Source of the DNA: Rugamonas rivuli
Lineage (GTDB): Bacteria; Pseudomonadota; Gammaproteobacteria; Burkholderiales; Burkholderiaceae_D
Length of the DNA: 64,000 bases
Assembly (NCBI RefSeq): GCF_009380165.1
Contig: NZ_WHUF01000003.1
Location: forward strand, 744,001 to 808,000
Direction: 5' to 3'
In this document: piece by piece, positions 53,812 through 63,111 of the stretch
Position numbering within the stretch: position 1 is the stretch's first letter
How the letters are laid out: every line of letters starts with the position of its first letter
The notes under the pieces: generated by a model
Seen by the model: the letters and a program-made list of their open reading frames with translations, nothing else
What the model was told of the DNA's origin: nothing
Databases searched by the model: none
Program-made: the position numbers and the translations under genes

Positions 53812-55149
53812 ATGCAAAACCTCATGCTTGTCGTGCTCGCCATCTTCCTGGTCGCGCTCAATGGATTCTTCGTGGCGGCCGAATTCGGCATCGTCACACT
53901 GCGCAAGACGCGCGTGCGCGCCATCGCCAAGACCCAGGGACTCAAGGGACGCATACTCGGCAAGGTGCACGGCGAACTCGACGCCTACCTGTCGGCCTGC
54001 CAGCTGGGCATCACGCTGGCCTCGCTGGGCCTGGGCTGGGTCGGCGAACCGGCCTTCGCCGGCCTGCTGGAACCGCTGCTGACGGCCATCGGCGTCACCT
54101 CGCCGGAAATCGTCCACGGCATCGCCTTCGTGTTCGCCTTCTGCGTGATCTCCTTCCTGCACATCGTGGTGGGCGAGCTGGCGCCGAAGTCGCTGGCGAT
54201 CCGCATGCCGGAAGTGATCGGCCTGTGGAGCGCGCTGCCGCTGTACGGCTTCTACTGGGCCATGTATCCCTTCATCTGGGTGCTCAACGCCAGCGCCAAC
54301 ATGGTGCTGGGCCTGGCAGGCCTGTCCGGCAAGGGCGGCCACGACAGCCACTACTCGGTCGATGAACTCAAGCTGATCCTGCGCACCAGCCAGCCTGGCG
54401 AAAAGTTCAACAAGGACGAACGCAACATCCTGGCCCACTCGCTCGATTTCAGCGACCTGTCGGTGTCCGACCTGATGCGCCCGATTAACGAGGTGATCGG
54501 TCTGTACGCCAACCGCCCGCTCAACGACAATCTGCAAACCATGTTGCGCAACCGCTTCAGCCGCTATCCCTACTACGACAAGGATGGCGAGACGGTGCTG
54601 GGCGTGGTGCACCTGAAGGATTTGTTCTTCGCCCAGCAGTCCGGCAAGCCGGTCACCGACCTGGTGCCTTTCCTGCGCCCGGTGGAGACGATTTCGGCCC
54701 GCACGCCGGCGCTGGAACAGTTCCGCCGCTTCCGCGACGGCGCGCCCCACTTCGCGCTGATCGGCGAAAAAGGCAAGCGTCCGCTGGGCTTCATCACGCT
54801 CGACAACCTGCTCGGCGCGATGGTCGGCGAAATCCACGACGAGTTCCGCCTCAACGAGAACGACTGGCTCAAGCAGCCCGACGGCACCCTGGTCGGCAAG
54901 GCCAGCCTGCCGATCTTCTCGCTGGAACGCACGCTGGGCATCGACATCGAAAACGAGGAGTTGGGCCTGGAAGAGGTAGAATCGGTAGGCGGCCTGATCA
55001 TGCTGAAGCTGGGCGATATCCCGAAACAGGGTCAACGCATCAGTTTCCGCGGTTTCGACATCGTCGCCAAGAAAATGAATGGCCCGCGTATCCTGCTGGT
55101 CAAGGTCATTCCCAAGGATGACACCGAGGACAACGCCGACCAGGACTAA
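53812..55149 (+). CDS. CNNM/CBS-domain membrane protein (hemolysin C family)
   Basis: The 445-residue protein has an N-terminal CNNM transmembrane domain (about residues 1-180; ALNGFFVAAEFGIVTLRKTRV, HIVVGELAPKSLAI), two CBS domains (about 205-335; DLSVSDLMRPINEVIGLY, HFALIGEKGKRPLGF) and a C-terminal CorC/HlyC-type domain (about 350-435). Family members move or regulate magnesium or other divalent cations. It ends 16 bp before the solute-binding gene on the same strand. Confidence 0.92.
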   Translation: MQNLMLVVLAIFLVALNGFFVAAEFGIVTLRKTRVRAIAKTQGLKGRILGKVHGELDAYLSACQLGITLASLGLGWVGEPAFAGLLEPLLTAIGVTSPEIVHGIAFVFAFCVISFLHIVVGELAPKSLAIRMPEVIGLWSALPLYGFYWAMYPFIWVLNASANMVLGLAGLSGKGGHDSHYSVDELKLILRTSQPGEKFNKDERNILAHSLDFSDLSVSDLMRPINEVIGLYANRPLNDNLQTMLRNRFSRYPYYDKDGETVLGVVHLKDLFFAQQSGKPVTDLVPFLRPVETISARTPALEQFRRFRDGAPHFALIGEKGKRPLGFITLDNLLGAMVGEIHDEFRLNENDWLKQPDGTLVGKASLPIFSLERTLGIDIENEELGLEEVESVGGLIMLKLGDIPKQGQRISFRGFDIVAKKMNGPRILLVKVIPKDDTEDNADQD

Positions 55150-55165
55150 CCCGGTAGGAGGAGAT

Positions 55166-55966
55166 GTGCTCAGCCGCCTGATCCTATGTTGTACCCTGCT
55201 CGGCATCGCCGGCCTCGGCGGGGCCGAACCGCGCAACGGCTGCAAGCAGCTGCGCGTCGCCTTCTACGAGGACGGCGCCCTGTTCTACCGCGCCGCCGAC
55301 GGCGGCTGGACCGGCATCGACAAGGACGTGGTCGACGAACTGGCCCGCCGGCTCGGCTGCACCATCGAGGCCAGCGTCGATTCCCGGGTGCGCATCTGGG
55401 CCGGCCTCAGCGGCGGCAACCTCGACATGTCGGTCTCCGCCCTGCTCCTGCCCGAACGCGAGAAAATCGGCCGCTTCGTGCCCTATATGACGGGTCGCAA
55501 TTTCGTGCTGCTGCACAAGGAGCTGAGCGGACGGCTGCACAATATGGCAAGCTTCCTTGCCGATCCCCAATACAAGATCGCCGTCGTCAAAAGCTACAAG
55601 CACGGCCGCGCCTACGAGGACTGGCTGAGCAAGCTGCGCGCCCAGGGCCGCGTGTTTGAAACGGCCGACCATCTGTCGATGATGCGCCTGTTCAAGCTGG
55701 GACGGGTGGATGCGGTAATGGCCACGCCGACCACCTGGTATCCGCTGGTCAGGCAGGAGCAGCTGGCGGGCACCTACAGCGTGATGGATTGGGCGCCGCG
55801 CGAGAACATGGTCTCCGGGCTGATCGTCTCGCGCCAGAATATCGACGAGGCCACGGTGGCCCGCTTCAGCCACGCGATCCGCGCCATGCGCGAGGACGGC
55901 ACGCTGCGCCGCATCTTCGAGCGCCATACCGACGCCGAGCGCGCCGGACAGATGATCAACTTCTAG
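55166..55966 (+). CDS. Extracellular solute-binding protein, family 3
   Basis: The 266-residue precursor has a signal peptide (LILCCTLLGIAGLGG) and a bacterial periplasmic type-3 fold (LRVAFYEDGALFYR, GIDKDVVDELARRLGC, LDMSVSALLLPEREK). A GTG at 55166 with AGGAGGAG upstream gives the signal peptide; an ATG two bases earlier is out of frame. No ABC permease or ATPase is adjacent, so it could be a stand-alone sensor or orphan binding protein. The 3' end overlaps the convergent transporter gene by 4 bp. Confidence 0.82.
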   Translation: MLSRLILCCTLLGIAGLGGAEPRNGCKQLRVAFYEDGALFYRAADGGWTGIDKDVVDELARRLGCTIEASVDSRVRIWAGLSGGNLDMSVSALLLPEREKIGRFVPYMTGRNFVLLHKELSGRLHNMASFLADPQYKIAVVKSYKHGRAYEDWLSKLRAQGRVFETADHLSMMRLFKLGRVDAVMATPTTWYPLVRQEQLAGTYSVMDWAPRENMVSGLIVSRQNIDEATVARFSHAIRAMREDGTLRRIFERHTDAERAGQMINF

Positions 55967-57000
55967 GCGGCTACGCCGGTCCAGTTGCGCAGCAGGCCCA
56001 GGCCAACCGCCAGCAGGGTCGGGCCGATGAACAGGCCGACGAAGCCGAAGGCCAGCACGCCGCCCATCACGCCCAGCAACACCAGGATGAACGGCAGGCT
56101 GCTGCCGCGGCTGATCAACATGGGCTTGACCACGTTGTCGACGCCGCTGATGACGAACATGCCCCACACCAGCATGAAGACGCCCCAGCCGGTGCGGCCT
56201 TCATTGAACAGCCAGATCGCCGCGCCGCCCCAGATCAGCGGCGGGCCGACCGGCACCAGCGACAGCAGGAAGGTCGCCACCGACAACATCGCCACGGCCG
56301 GCACGCCGGCGACCAGGAAACCGACTGCGGCCACGCCGGCCTGCGCCAGCGCCGTGCCCAGCAGGCCGTACATCACGCCGCGCACGGTGCGGCTGACGGT
56401 GTCGGCCACGGCCGCGCCCTGCGCGCCGATCAGCTTGTCCATGCCGACCGCCAGCGCCGCCAGCATGGCCTTGCCGTCGCGGTACAGGAAGAAGCTGACG
56501 AACACCGCCAGGCTGACCTGGGCCACGCCGCTGCCCAGCACCATGCCGCCGCCCAGCAACAGGCGGCGCGCGGGCTCCAGCAGGTTCTTGGCGACGCTGA
56601 GCAATTCCTCGCGGCTACCCAGCAGTTTCTGCAGATAGGTGTGGGCCGCCTCGCCCACCACCGGAATATCCTTCAGCCAGGCCGGCGGCGCCAATGTGCC
56701 GCTGCCCAGGCTGGTCTTGATTTGATCGTAGAACTCGCTGGCGTTATCGGCGATATTCCACGTCACCAGCGCCAGCGGCACGATGATCAGCAGTGTCAGG
56801 CCGACGCTCATGACGGCGGCGGCCAGCGAGCGGCGCTCCCGGCAGCGCGACAGCAGGCGCAGGTACAGCGGCCAGCTGGAGATGGTGATGGCGGCGGCGA
56901 ACAGTATCGCGGCCAGGAAAGGCCGCAACACGGTCAGGCAGCCGATCACCAGCAGGACGATGGCGGCAAGGCGGGTATAGGGTTGGAAGCGCTGTTGCAT
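55963..57000 (-). CDS. AI-2E/PerM-family membrane transporter
   Basis: The 345-residue protein has seven to eight membrane helices, a soluble central segment (about 85-150) and the family's C-terminal sequence pattern (VPVGPPLIWGGAAIWL, GVMGGVLAFGFVGLFIGPTLLAV). Members export diverse small molecules, and the autoinducer-2 name does not hold generally. It lies 10 bp downstream of the SCO gene on the same strand. Confidence 0.9.
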   Translation of the reverse strand: MQQRFQPYTRLAAIVLLVIGCLTVLRPFLAAILFAAAITISSWPLYLRLLSRCRERRSLAAAVMSVGLTLLIIVPLALVTWNIADNASEFYDQIKTSLGSGTLAPPAWLKDIPVVGEAAHTYLQKLLGSREELLSVAKNLLEPARRLLLGGGMVLGSGVAQVSLAVFVSFFLYRDGKAMLAALAVGMDKLIGAQGAAVADTVSRTVRGVMYGLLGTALAQAGVAAVGFLVAGVPAVAMLSVATFLLSLVPVGPPLIWGGAAIWLFNEGRTGWGVFMLVWGMFVISGVDNVVKPMLISRGSSLPFILVLLGVMGGVLAFGFVGLFIGPTLLAVGLGLLRNWTGVAA

Positions 57001-57009
57001 GCGCGCGCG

Positions 57010-57609
57010 TCAGGACTGGGCCAGCAGCAGCTTGAGGTCGTGCACCAGCGGCGCCGGTCCCTGCCCGCTGCGCGCCAGCAGGCGGATCTTGCCCTGCTTG
57101 TCGAACACATAGCTGGCGGCGGTGTGGTCCATCGAATAGCTGCCCGGCGTCTTGCCCGGCACCTTGGCGTAGAACACCTTGAACTCCTTGCCGACGGCGG
57201 CGGTCTGCTCGGCCGTGCCGTACAGGCCGAGGAAGCGCTTGTCGAAAGCCGGCACGTATTCGGACAGCAGCTGCCGGGTGTCGCGCTCGGGATCGACGGT
57301 GACGAACAGCACCTGCACCTGGGCGGCGTCGGCGCCCAGTTCCTTCATCGCGGCCGACATCTCGGCCATCGTGGTCGGGCAAACGTCCGGGCATTGGGTA
57401 TAGCCGAAGAACAGCACCACCACCTTGCCCTTGAAGTCAGCCAGCGTGCGCGGCTTGCCGTTGTGGTCGGTCAGCGCGAAGTCCTTGGCGTATGGCAGGC
57501 CGGTCAGGTCGGTGTTCTTGAACTCCAGGCGCGGCGCGGCGGCCCGGCGCTCGCACGCGGCCAGCAATACGGAAAGGACGATCAGGCCGAAGGCGAGCAG
57601 TTTTTTCAT
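57010..57609 (-). CDS. SCO1/SenC-family copper chaperone
   Basis: The 199-residue lipoprotein-like precursor (LLAAC at residues 15-19) has a thioredoxin fold with the copper motif TQCPDVCP (CxxxC) and the distal histidine in MDHTAAS. It delivers copper to the CuA site of cytochrome oxidase subunit II. It abuts ctaB with a one-base overlap at 57609. The gene belongs to the oxidase assembly cluster. Confidence 0.92.
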   Translation of the reverse strand: MKKLLAFGLIVLSVLLAACERRAAAPRLEFKNTDLTGLPYAKDFALTDHNGKPRTLADFKGKVVVLFFGYTQCPDVCPTTMAEMSAAMKELGADAAQVQVLFVTVDPERDTRQLLSEYVPAFDKRFLGLYGTAEQTAAVGKEFKVFYAKVPGKTPGSYSMDHTAASYVFDKQGKIRLLARSGQGPAPLVHDLKLLLAQS

Positions 57610-58502
57610 CAGAATTTAAAGTAGTGGTCCACCAGCAGCGCCACGAACAGCAGCGACAGGTAGATGATCGACCAGGTGAAGGCCTTGCGGGCGATCAGGT
57701 CGGTGTAATGGCGGTAGATCTTCCATGCGTGGTGCAGGAAGACGGCGTTCAGCACGATGGCGCTGGCCAGGTAGATCAGGCCGCTCATATGCACAGCGTA
57801 CGGCAGCAAGGTGGTGGCGGCCAGCGCGATCGAATACAGCCAGACGTGGAACTGCGTGAACTTCATGCCGTGCGTGACCGGCAGCATCGGCAGGCCGGAC
57901 TTGGCGTAATCGTCGCGGCGGTACATGGCCAGCGCCCAGAAGTGCGGCGGCGTCCAGATGAAGATGATCAGCACCAGCAGCCAGGCTTGCATCGGCACGT
58001 CGTTGGCGACGGCCGCCCAGCCCAGCGCCGGCGGCATCGCGCCGGACAGGCCGCCGATGACGATGTTCTGCGGCGTGGCCGGTTTCAAAATCATGGTGTA
58101 GATGATGGCGTAGCCGACGAAGGTGACGAAGGTCAGCCACATGGTCAGCGGGTTCACCAGCGCATACAGGATCCACATGCCGGCGCCGCCGATCACGGCG
58201 GCGAAAATCACGGTCTGCATGACGGTGATCTCGCCCATCGCCATCGGGCGGCGGGCGGTGCGCGCCATGCGGGCGTCGATCTCGCGCTCGGCCAGGCAGT
58301 TGACGGCGAAGGCCGCGCCGGCCAGCAGCCAGATGCCGACGGTGGCGGCCACCAGCAGGCGCCAGTCCGGCATGCCGTCGCTGGCGAGGAACATGCCGAT
58401 CACGGCGCAGAAGACGGCCAGCTGGGTGACGCGGGGCTTGGTCAGCGCCCAGTATTGAGAGGCGCGGCTGGCGGATTTGGATGTGGCGGTGTGTGTGGTC
58501 AT
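57609..58502 (-). CDS. ctaB: Protoheme IX farnesyltransferase
   Basis: This 297-residue UbiA-family enzyme has about nine helices and the Asp-rich prenyl-binding motifs [12 protein letters not shown] and the later [10 protein letters not shown] region with DDYAKSG. It converts heme B to heme O with farnesyl diphosphate, the first step of heme A synthesis. It lies 17 bp downstream of ctaA, and the two probably share a transcript. Confidence 0.95.
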   Translation of the reverse strand: MTTHTATSKSASRASQYWALTKPRVTQLAVFCAVIGMFLASDGMPDWRLLVAATVGIWLLAGAAFAVNCLAEREIDARMARTARRPMAMGEITVMQTVIFAAVIGGAGMWILYALVNPLTMWLTFVTFVGYAIIYTMILKPATPQNIVIGGLSGAMPPALGWAAVANDVPMQAWLLVLIIFIWTPPHFWALAMYRRDDYAKSGLPMLPVTHGMKFTQFHVWLYSIALAATTLLPYAVHMSGLIYLASAIVLNAVFLHHAWKIYRHYTDLIARKAFTWSIIYLSLLFVALLVDHYFKF

Positions 58503-58519
58503 TAGATGCTTAGTGATGC

Positions 58520-59686
58520 CTACTTTTGCCGGGCAGCGGAAGTGTGCGCGGATGCCGCGCCCGAGGCTGCCTTTTTTGCAATATCGTACTGGTACTTAGC
58601 CTTGTAGTTTAACATGGTCAGCAGCAGGACCAGCAGTGCCGCCCCGGCGTTGTGCAGCACCGCGATCATCAGCGGGAAGCTGAGGTAGATGGTGGCGACG
58701 CCGGTGGCGATCTGCGCCGCCAGCGCCAGCGCGATGTAGCGTGCAGTCTTATGCAGCGCCGCATGCTCCCACGCGCGCCAGGCCGTGTAGCCGGCCACCA
58801 GCGCGACGATGATGCCGAAATTACGGTGCACCCAGTGGATAGCCGTCAGCGCCGCGAACGGCAGGTAGTGGCCGGCGGCGGTCTTGCCCAGCTCGCGCCA
58901 CAGCGTGAAGCCGTGTTCGAAATCCATGTCCGGCACCAGCTTGCCGCCGCACAGCGGGAAATCGGTGCAGGCCAAGGTGGCGTAGTTGGTGCTGGTCCAG
59001 GCGCCCAGCGCCAGTTGCACCAGCAGCAGCAAACCCGACGCGCCCGCCAGCAGGCGGATGTTGCGCATCGCCGGCGGCGAGGCCGTCACCGTGCGCACCG
59101 GCGCGATCAGCTGGTTCTGGCGGCCGCCGTACCACGCCAGCAAGGACAACATGCCCATGCCCAGCAGCAGGTGGGTGGTGACGATCACCGGTTGCAGCTT
59201 CAGCGTCACGGTCCAGGCGCCGAACGCGCCCTGCACGCAGATGAACAGGAACAGCGCGGTCGGCAGCCACGGCGCGTACTCGGCGCGCGTGCCTTTGGAC
59301 TTGCGCCATTGATACCAGGCCTGCGCCATCATCGCCACGATCAGCACGCCGATCGCCATCGCCAGGTAGCGGTGGATCATCTCGATCCAGGCCTTGACCA
59401 CCGTGACCGGGCCGGTCGGCAGCAGCGCTTCGGCCGCCGTGATCTGCTCGTGCGCGAGGAAGGGATTGGCGGCGCCATAGCAGCCCGGCCAGTCCGGGCA
59501 GCCGAGGCCGGAATCGGTCAGGCGCGTGAAGGCGCCGAACACGATCAGGTCGAAGGTCAGGAATACGCAGACCCAGACCAGCTTGCGGTATTTGTTGGCG
59601 TCGGACGAAGTCCACACCAGCGACGCCGGCAGCAGCGCCACCAGCAGCGCCGTCACGGCCATTTGAGCGAGGGTGGTCGAGTGCAT
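58520..59686 (-). CDS. ctaA: Heme A synthase
   Basis: The 388-residue protein has eight helices and the family marks [38 protein letters not shown] and IHWVHRNFG with the heme-ligand histidines, plus [11 protein letters not shown]. It oxidises the methyl group of heme O to heme A at the membrane. The start ATG at 59686 (MHSTTLAQ) is clear; the reading frame continues upstream but into the neighbouring gene. Confidence 0.95.
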   Translation of the reverse strand: MHSTTLAQMAVTALLVALLPASLVWTSSDANKYRKLVWVCVFLTFDLIVFGAFTRLTDSGLGCPDWPGCYGAANPFLAHEQITAAEALLPTGPVTVVKAWIEMIHRYLAMAIGVLIVAMMAQAWYQWRKSKGTRAEYAPWLPTALFLFICVQGAFGAWTVTLKLQPVIVTTHLLLGMGMLSLLAWYGGRQNQLIAPVRTVTASPPAMRNIRLLAGASGLLLLVQLALGAWTSTNYATLACTDFPLCGGKLVPDMDFEHGFTLWRELGKTAAGHYLPFAALTAIHWVHRNFGIIVALVAGYTAWRAWEHAALHKTARYIALALAAQIATGVATIYLSFPLMIAVLHNAGAALLVLLLTMLNYKAKYQYDIAKKAASGAASAHTSAARQK

Positions 59687-59691
59687 GATGG

Positions 59692-60309
59692 TCAGCCTAT
59701 CGCCGAAGCCTTCAGCAGCTTGCTGATGTCCTTGTGGACCTTCTTCACCTTCTCGGTGTCGCTGGAGACCGCGCCTTTCGGGAAGCGCATCATCAGGTTG
59801 CCCAGCGGGTCGATCAGGTAGACGTGGTCGGACACGCGGTCGCCGGCAGCCTGCTCCAGCGGCAGCCACTTGTCGATGACGGCGGCCGGCGCGCGCAGCA
59901 TGCGGGTGCCGTCGTTGACGCGCATCAGCACCGTATCGAGCGGCTGGTCGTCGGTGATCATCCACACGCGCTCGATGCGCTCCATCTCCTTGCCCTGCAT
60001 GGTGCGCAGCTGGCGCATGGCGAACAGCTGGTCCTGGCAATCCTGCTTGCAGTCGGACGGACCGACCTTGAGCATGATCCACTTGCCCTTGTAGTTGTCC
60101 AGCGTCAGCGGCTTGCCGTCCAGCGAGGTGCTGGCCATGGCCGGGATCGGATGGTCGCGCGGATCGATCAGCGCGCCGAAATTGGTGACGCCGCCCTTGG
60201 GCTTGATCACGTAGTACGTCAGGTAGGAACCCACCAGCGGCGCCGCGCACACGGCCAGCACGGCCAGCAGTTTCCAGCGACCACTGCTTTGATTACTTTT
60301 GTTTTCCAC
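59692..60309 (-). CDS. SCO-like cytochrome oxidase assembly protein
   Basis: The 205-residue protein has one N-terminal membrane helix (about residues 13-35) and a thioredoxin-like domain with a CxxxC-type pair (DCKQDC) and LYLIDPLGN-like C-terminal strand (VYLIDPLGNLMMRF). The usual SCO histidine is not apparent, so copper binding may be altered. Its start lies 17 bp inside the end of the SURF1 gene (overlap 60293-60309). Cluster position indicates a role in oxidase assembly. Confidence 0.82.
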   Translation of the reverse strand: MENKSNQSSGRWKLLAVLAVCAAPLVGSYLTYYVIKPKGGVTNFGALIDPRDHPIPAMASTSLDGKPLTLDNYKGKWIMLKVGPSDCKQDCQDQLFAMRQLRTMQGKEMERIERVWMITDDQPLDTVLMRVNDGTRMLRAPAAVIDKWLPLEQAAGDRVSDHVYLIDPLGNLMMRFPKGAVSSDTEKVKKVHKDISKLLKASAIG

Positions 60310-61024
60310 GTCTGAATCCGTTCACCACAAAGAAGATAACAGCCATCGCCGACAGTGCGTACCACTGGAAGGCATAGCCCTGATGTTTTTCCACGCCCAG
60401 CGCCGGCGCCGGCCAGTCGCGCACCATCTGCGCGTCGTCGCCGGCGGGCCGTGCCGCCGAGGTCTGTTCGACCACGAAGGGCTGCATGGTCAAGCCGCTG
60501 TCCCTGGCCACCTGCAACGGGTCGGCGTTCTGCACGATGGCCTTGGGCGTCAGCACCGGCGTCTTGGCCAGTTCCAGCACATGGCCGGCGTCCAGCCGCG
60601 CCACGCCTTCCAGCGTGACCGTGCCGGACGGCGTCGCATACGCCGGCAGCTTGGCGCGCTCGGCCGGGTTGCGCGGCAGCCAGCCCCGCGCCACCAGCAC
60701 ATGCATGCCCGATCCCGCAATTTTAAACGGCATCAGCAGATAAAAACCGGAGCTGTTCTTGTAGGGACGGTTATCCAGGTACACCGGCCAGCCGGCGACA
60801 AATTCGCCAGTCATGGAAACGCGGCGGAACTCCACCGCGTCGGCCGCCAGCGGCGTGCCGTCCAGCGGCAGCGGCGCGCTGGCGTTGCCCTGCGCCAGCT
60901 TGGCCTGCAACACGATCTTGTGCGCGGCGCGGCGCTGCTGCCAGTTACCCAGCTGTATGCCCAGCGCCACCACCAGCACGGTCGCGGCGAAAGGGACGAG
61001 TTTAAAACGGAACGCAATACCCAT
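60293..61024 (-). CDS. SURF1-family cytochrome oxidase assembly protein
   Basis: The 243-residue protein has an N-terminal (residues 5-25) and C-terminal membrane helix (about 215-235) bracketing a soluble domain with NWQQRRAAHK and VEFRRVSMTGEF, the SURF1 signature regions. It helps insert heme A into subunit I. The ATG at 61024 is the start; the frame could run further but the sequence there belongs to the divergent gene's promoter. It is divergent from the small gene at 61064 with 39 bp between starts. Confidence 0.92.
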   Translation of the reverse strand: MGIAFRFKLVPFAATVLVVALGIQLGNWQQRRAAHKIVLQAKLAQGNASAPLPLDGTPLAADAVEFRRVSMTGEFVAGWPVYLDNRPYKNSSGFYLLMPFKIAGSGMHVLVARGWLPRNPAERAKLPAYATPSGTVTLEGVARLDAGHVLELAKTPVLTPKAIVQNADPLQVARDSGLTMQPFVVEQTSAARPAGDDAQMVRDWPAPALGVEKHQGYAFQWYALSAMAVIFFVVNGFRRGKQK

Positions 61025-61063
61025 TACAATGGAACCCTCATCAAACCCACCACCGGTCCTGCC

Positions 61064-61267
61064 ATGAAAATTGCTGTCGCCATTGCGTTTATCCTGATTA
61101 TCGGCAGCCTGGCATCCGCCTTTTATTTCCTGATGCGCGACAAGGGCAAGAGCAACAACACCGTGCGCGCGCTGGCGGTGCGGGTCGGCCTGTCGATCGC
61201 CCTGTTCGCCGCCCTGCTGATCGCCCACAAGCTCGGCTACATCCAGCCTACCGGCATCCGCGGCTGA
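61064..61267 (+). CDS. Twin-transmembrane protein (DUF2909 type)
   Basis: The 67-residue protein consists of two hydrophobic helices (about residues 4-24 and 38-58) joined by a basic loop (RDKGKSNNTVRAL), a short family found inside Burkholderiales cytochrome oxidase clusters. It is the only plus-strand gene in this cluster. A terminator follows. No activity is known. Confidence 0.85.
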   Translation: MKIAVAIAFILIIGSLASAFYFLMRDKGKSNNTVRALAVRVGLSIALFAALLIAHKLGYIQPTGIRG

Positions 61268-61270
61268 AAT

Positions 61271-61306
61271 AAAAAAGCCGCATCCGGTGTCGACCCGATG
61301 CGGCTT
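61271..61306. terminator. Bidirectional terminator between coxC and the twin-transmembrane gene
   Basis: AGCCGCATC (61276-61284) pairs with GATGCGGCT (61297-61305) around a 12-nt loop. On the minus strand six T residues follow, ending the coxC message. On the plus strand the T-rich side is weaker (TTGTTCT). Confidence 0.85.
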
Positions 61307-61350
61307 GTTCTCCAGCGCCGCAGCAGCATCGCTGCGGCATTATAGCCTTG

Positions 61351-62211
61351 TTACAGCCAGTAAACGACCACGTACAGGCCGAGCCAGACCACGTCCACAA
61401 AGTGCCAGTACCAGGCCGCGCCTTCGAAGGCGAAGTGGTGGTCCGGCGTGAAGTGGCCCTTGAGCACACGGAACAGCACCACCGACAGCATGATCGCGCC
61501 CATCGTCACGTGGAAGCCGTGGAAGCCGGTCAGCATGAAGAAGGTGGAACCGTAGATGCCCGAGGTCAGCTTCAGGTTCAGTTCGGTGTACGCGTGGTGG
61601 TATTCGTAAGCCTGGAAGCCCATGAAGATCGCGCCCAGCGCCACGGTGGCGAACAGCCAGAACGCGGTCTGCGCGCGATGGCCGGCGCGCAGCGCATGGT
61701 GCGAGATGGTCAGCGTCAGGCCCGAGGTCAGCAGCAGCGCGGTGTTGATGGTCGGGATGGGGAACGGACCCATGGTCGTGAATTCCTGCACCGTGCCGGC
61801 CGGGCCGACGTTGCCCCAGTGCGCCGCGAAATCAGGCCAGATGAATTTGTGGTCCAGGTCGCCCAGCCACGGCATGGTGATCGAACGCGCATAGAACAGC
61901 GCGCCGAAGAAGGCGCCGAAGAACATCACCTCCGAGAAGATGAACCAGCCCATCGACCAGCGATAGGAATGGTCGACGCGCTGGCCGTACTGGCCGGCTT
62001 CGGATTCCTTGATGGCGTCGCCGAACCAGAAGTACAGCACGGCGATGATGCAGGCCAGGCCGATATAGTTCACGATCGGGCCCCACGACACATCATTGAC
62101 CCAGGCCGAAGCGCCGATCATGGTGGTCAGCAGGGACATGCCTGCGAACAGCGGCCATTTGGATGGACCAGGCACGAAGTAGTACGGTGCCGAGGCGTTA
62201 TGTGAACTCAT
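61351..62211 (-). CDS. coxC: Cytochrome c oxidase subunit III
   Basis: The 286-residue protein has seven helices with the subunit III marks SHHALRAGHRAQ-type loop, GFQAYEYHHAY and GFHGFHVTMGAIML. It is part of the aa3 oxidase and shapes proton uptake and oxygen access. The ribosome site AGGGAG suits the ATG at 62211 better than the ATG at 62217, which would leave no gap. Confidence 0.96.
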   Translation of the reverse strand: MSSHNASAPYYFVPGPSKWPLFAGMSLLTTMIGASAWVNDVSWGPIVNYIGLACIIAVLYFWFGDAIKESEAGQYGQRVDHSYRWSMGWFIFSEVMFFGAFFGALFYARSITMPWLGDLDHKFIWPDFAAHWGNVGPAGTVQEFTTMGPFPIPTINTALLLTSGLTLTISHHALRAGHRAQTAFWLFATVALGAIFMGFQAYEYHHAYTELNLKLTSGIYGSTFFMLTGFHGFHVTMGAIMLSVVLFRVLKGHFTPDHHFAFEGAAWYWHFVDVVWLGLYVVVYWL

Positions 62212-62227
62212 CTTCATCTCCCTAAAT

Positions 62228-62431
62228 TTATTTTGAAACTACAACCTTAACGATAGTGATCAGCAGTCCAATAAAACAAGCCACGCCAATCAAGGCCGCG
62301 ATGATGATGTGTACCGGGTTCAGCTTGGCCGAATCGGTGTCGAAATCGCTTTTGCGGCGCAGGCCGAAGAACGACCAGAACACCGCTTTCATCGAATACA
62401 TGAACGACGCTTGCTTCTTATCTTCTTCCAT
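62228..62431 (-). CDS. DUF2970 small membrane protein
   Basis: The 67-residue protein has a basic N-terminal part with the motif MKAVFWSFFGLRRKSDFD and one C-terminal membrane helix (about residues 43-65). It is a typical member of the DUF2970 family that is encoded between ctaG and coxC in Burkholderiales. The ATG at 62431 is preferred over a GTG at 62440. Role unknown. Confidence 0.88.
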   Translation of the reverse strand: MEEDKKQASFMYSMKAVFWSFFGLRRKSDFDTDSAKLNPVHIIIAALIGVACFIGLLITIVKVVVSK

Positions 62432-62442
62432 TGCGCCCACCC

Positions 62443-63000
62443 TTACTTGGATGCGGTCTTGTCCAGACCGCCCACCTCGAAGAAGGTGTACGACAGCGTG
62501 ATGGTCTTCACATCCTTCGGCAGCGCCGGATCGATGAAGAACACCACCGGCATCTGCCGCGCTTCATTCGGCTTCATGGTCTGCTGCTTGAAGCAGAAGC
62601 ACTCGACCTTTTTAAAATGCGGCATCGCGCTTTGCGGTGCATAACTCGGTATCGCCTGCGCGCTGACTTCGCGGTTCTGGGTGTTGACCACCTCGTACAT
62701 CACCGTCGCCAGCTCGCCCGGATGCACGGTCATGCTGTGCGTCACCGGACGGAAGCGCCACGGGCCTTGCGCATTGCCGTCAAACTCGATCGTCACGCTG
62801 CGCGTGGTGTCGATCTGCGTATTGGTATCGGCGCTGACCGTGCCATCCTTCTGCGTCAGCACATTGATGCCCAGCGCTTCGCAGATCTGGCGGTAGAACG
62901 GGTTGAGCGCGTACGCAAACCCGAACATCAGCACCGCCACCACGATCAGCTTGCCCAGCAGCGTGCGGTTCAGCCCGCCAGTTTCCTTGTCTTCGCTCAC
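62443..63000 (-). CDS. ctaG: Cytochrome c oxidase assembly protein (Cox11/CtaG)
   Basis: The 185-residue protein has one N-terminal membrane anchor (about residues 15-35) and a periplasmic immunoglobulin-like domain with the copper motif CFCF (ECFCFKQQ). It delivers copper to the CuB site of subunit I. The start is a GTG at 63000, one base past the stop of the upstream small gene. Confidence 0.95.
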   Translation of the reverse strand: MSEDKETGGLNRTLLGKLIVVAVLMFGFAYALNPFYRQICEALGINVLTQKDGTVSADTNTQIDTTRSVTIEFDGNAQGPWRFRPVTHSMTVHPGELATVMYEVVNTQNREVSAQAIPSYAPQSAMPHFKKVECFCFKQQTMKPNEARQMPVVFFIDPALPKDVKTITLSYTFFEVGGLDKTASK

Positions 63001-63001
63001 G

Positions 63002-63109
63002 TCAGCTCAGCCACATCCGCTTGACGTACACGGACAGGAAAAAGAACAGGGCCAGACCGGCCAGCAGCAGGCCGGTCCTCGCGTTATTCGGCTTCTTCTG
63101 TTCGCCCAT
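63002..63109 (-). CDS. 35-residue cytochrome oxidase small assembly protein
   Basis: A short gene of 35 codons plus stop encodes MGEQKKPNNARTG, then a hydrophobic helix (LLLAGLALFFFLSVYV), then KRMWLS. It lies 2 bp after coxA and one base before ctaG on the same strand. The ATG at 63109 is a natural start. Small one-helix proteins of this type are annotated in related genomes as oxidase assembly factors. Too short for most gene finders. Confidence 0.8.
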   Translation of the reverse strand: MGEQKKPNNARTGLLLAGLALFFFLSVYVKRMWLS

Positions 63110-63111
63110 GA

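Noticed and set aside
55963..57000. Calling the AI-2E-family protein a quorum-signal exporter
   Set aside because: The family exports unrelated substrates and no luxS or autoinducer gene is visible, so only the family name is given.
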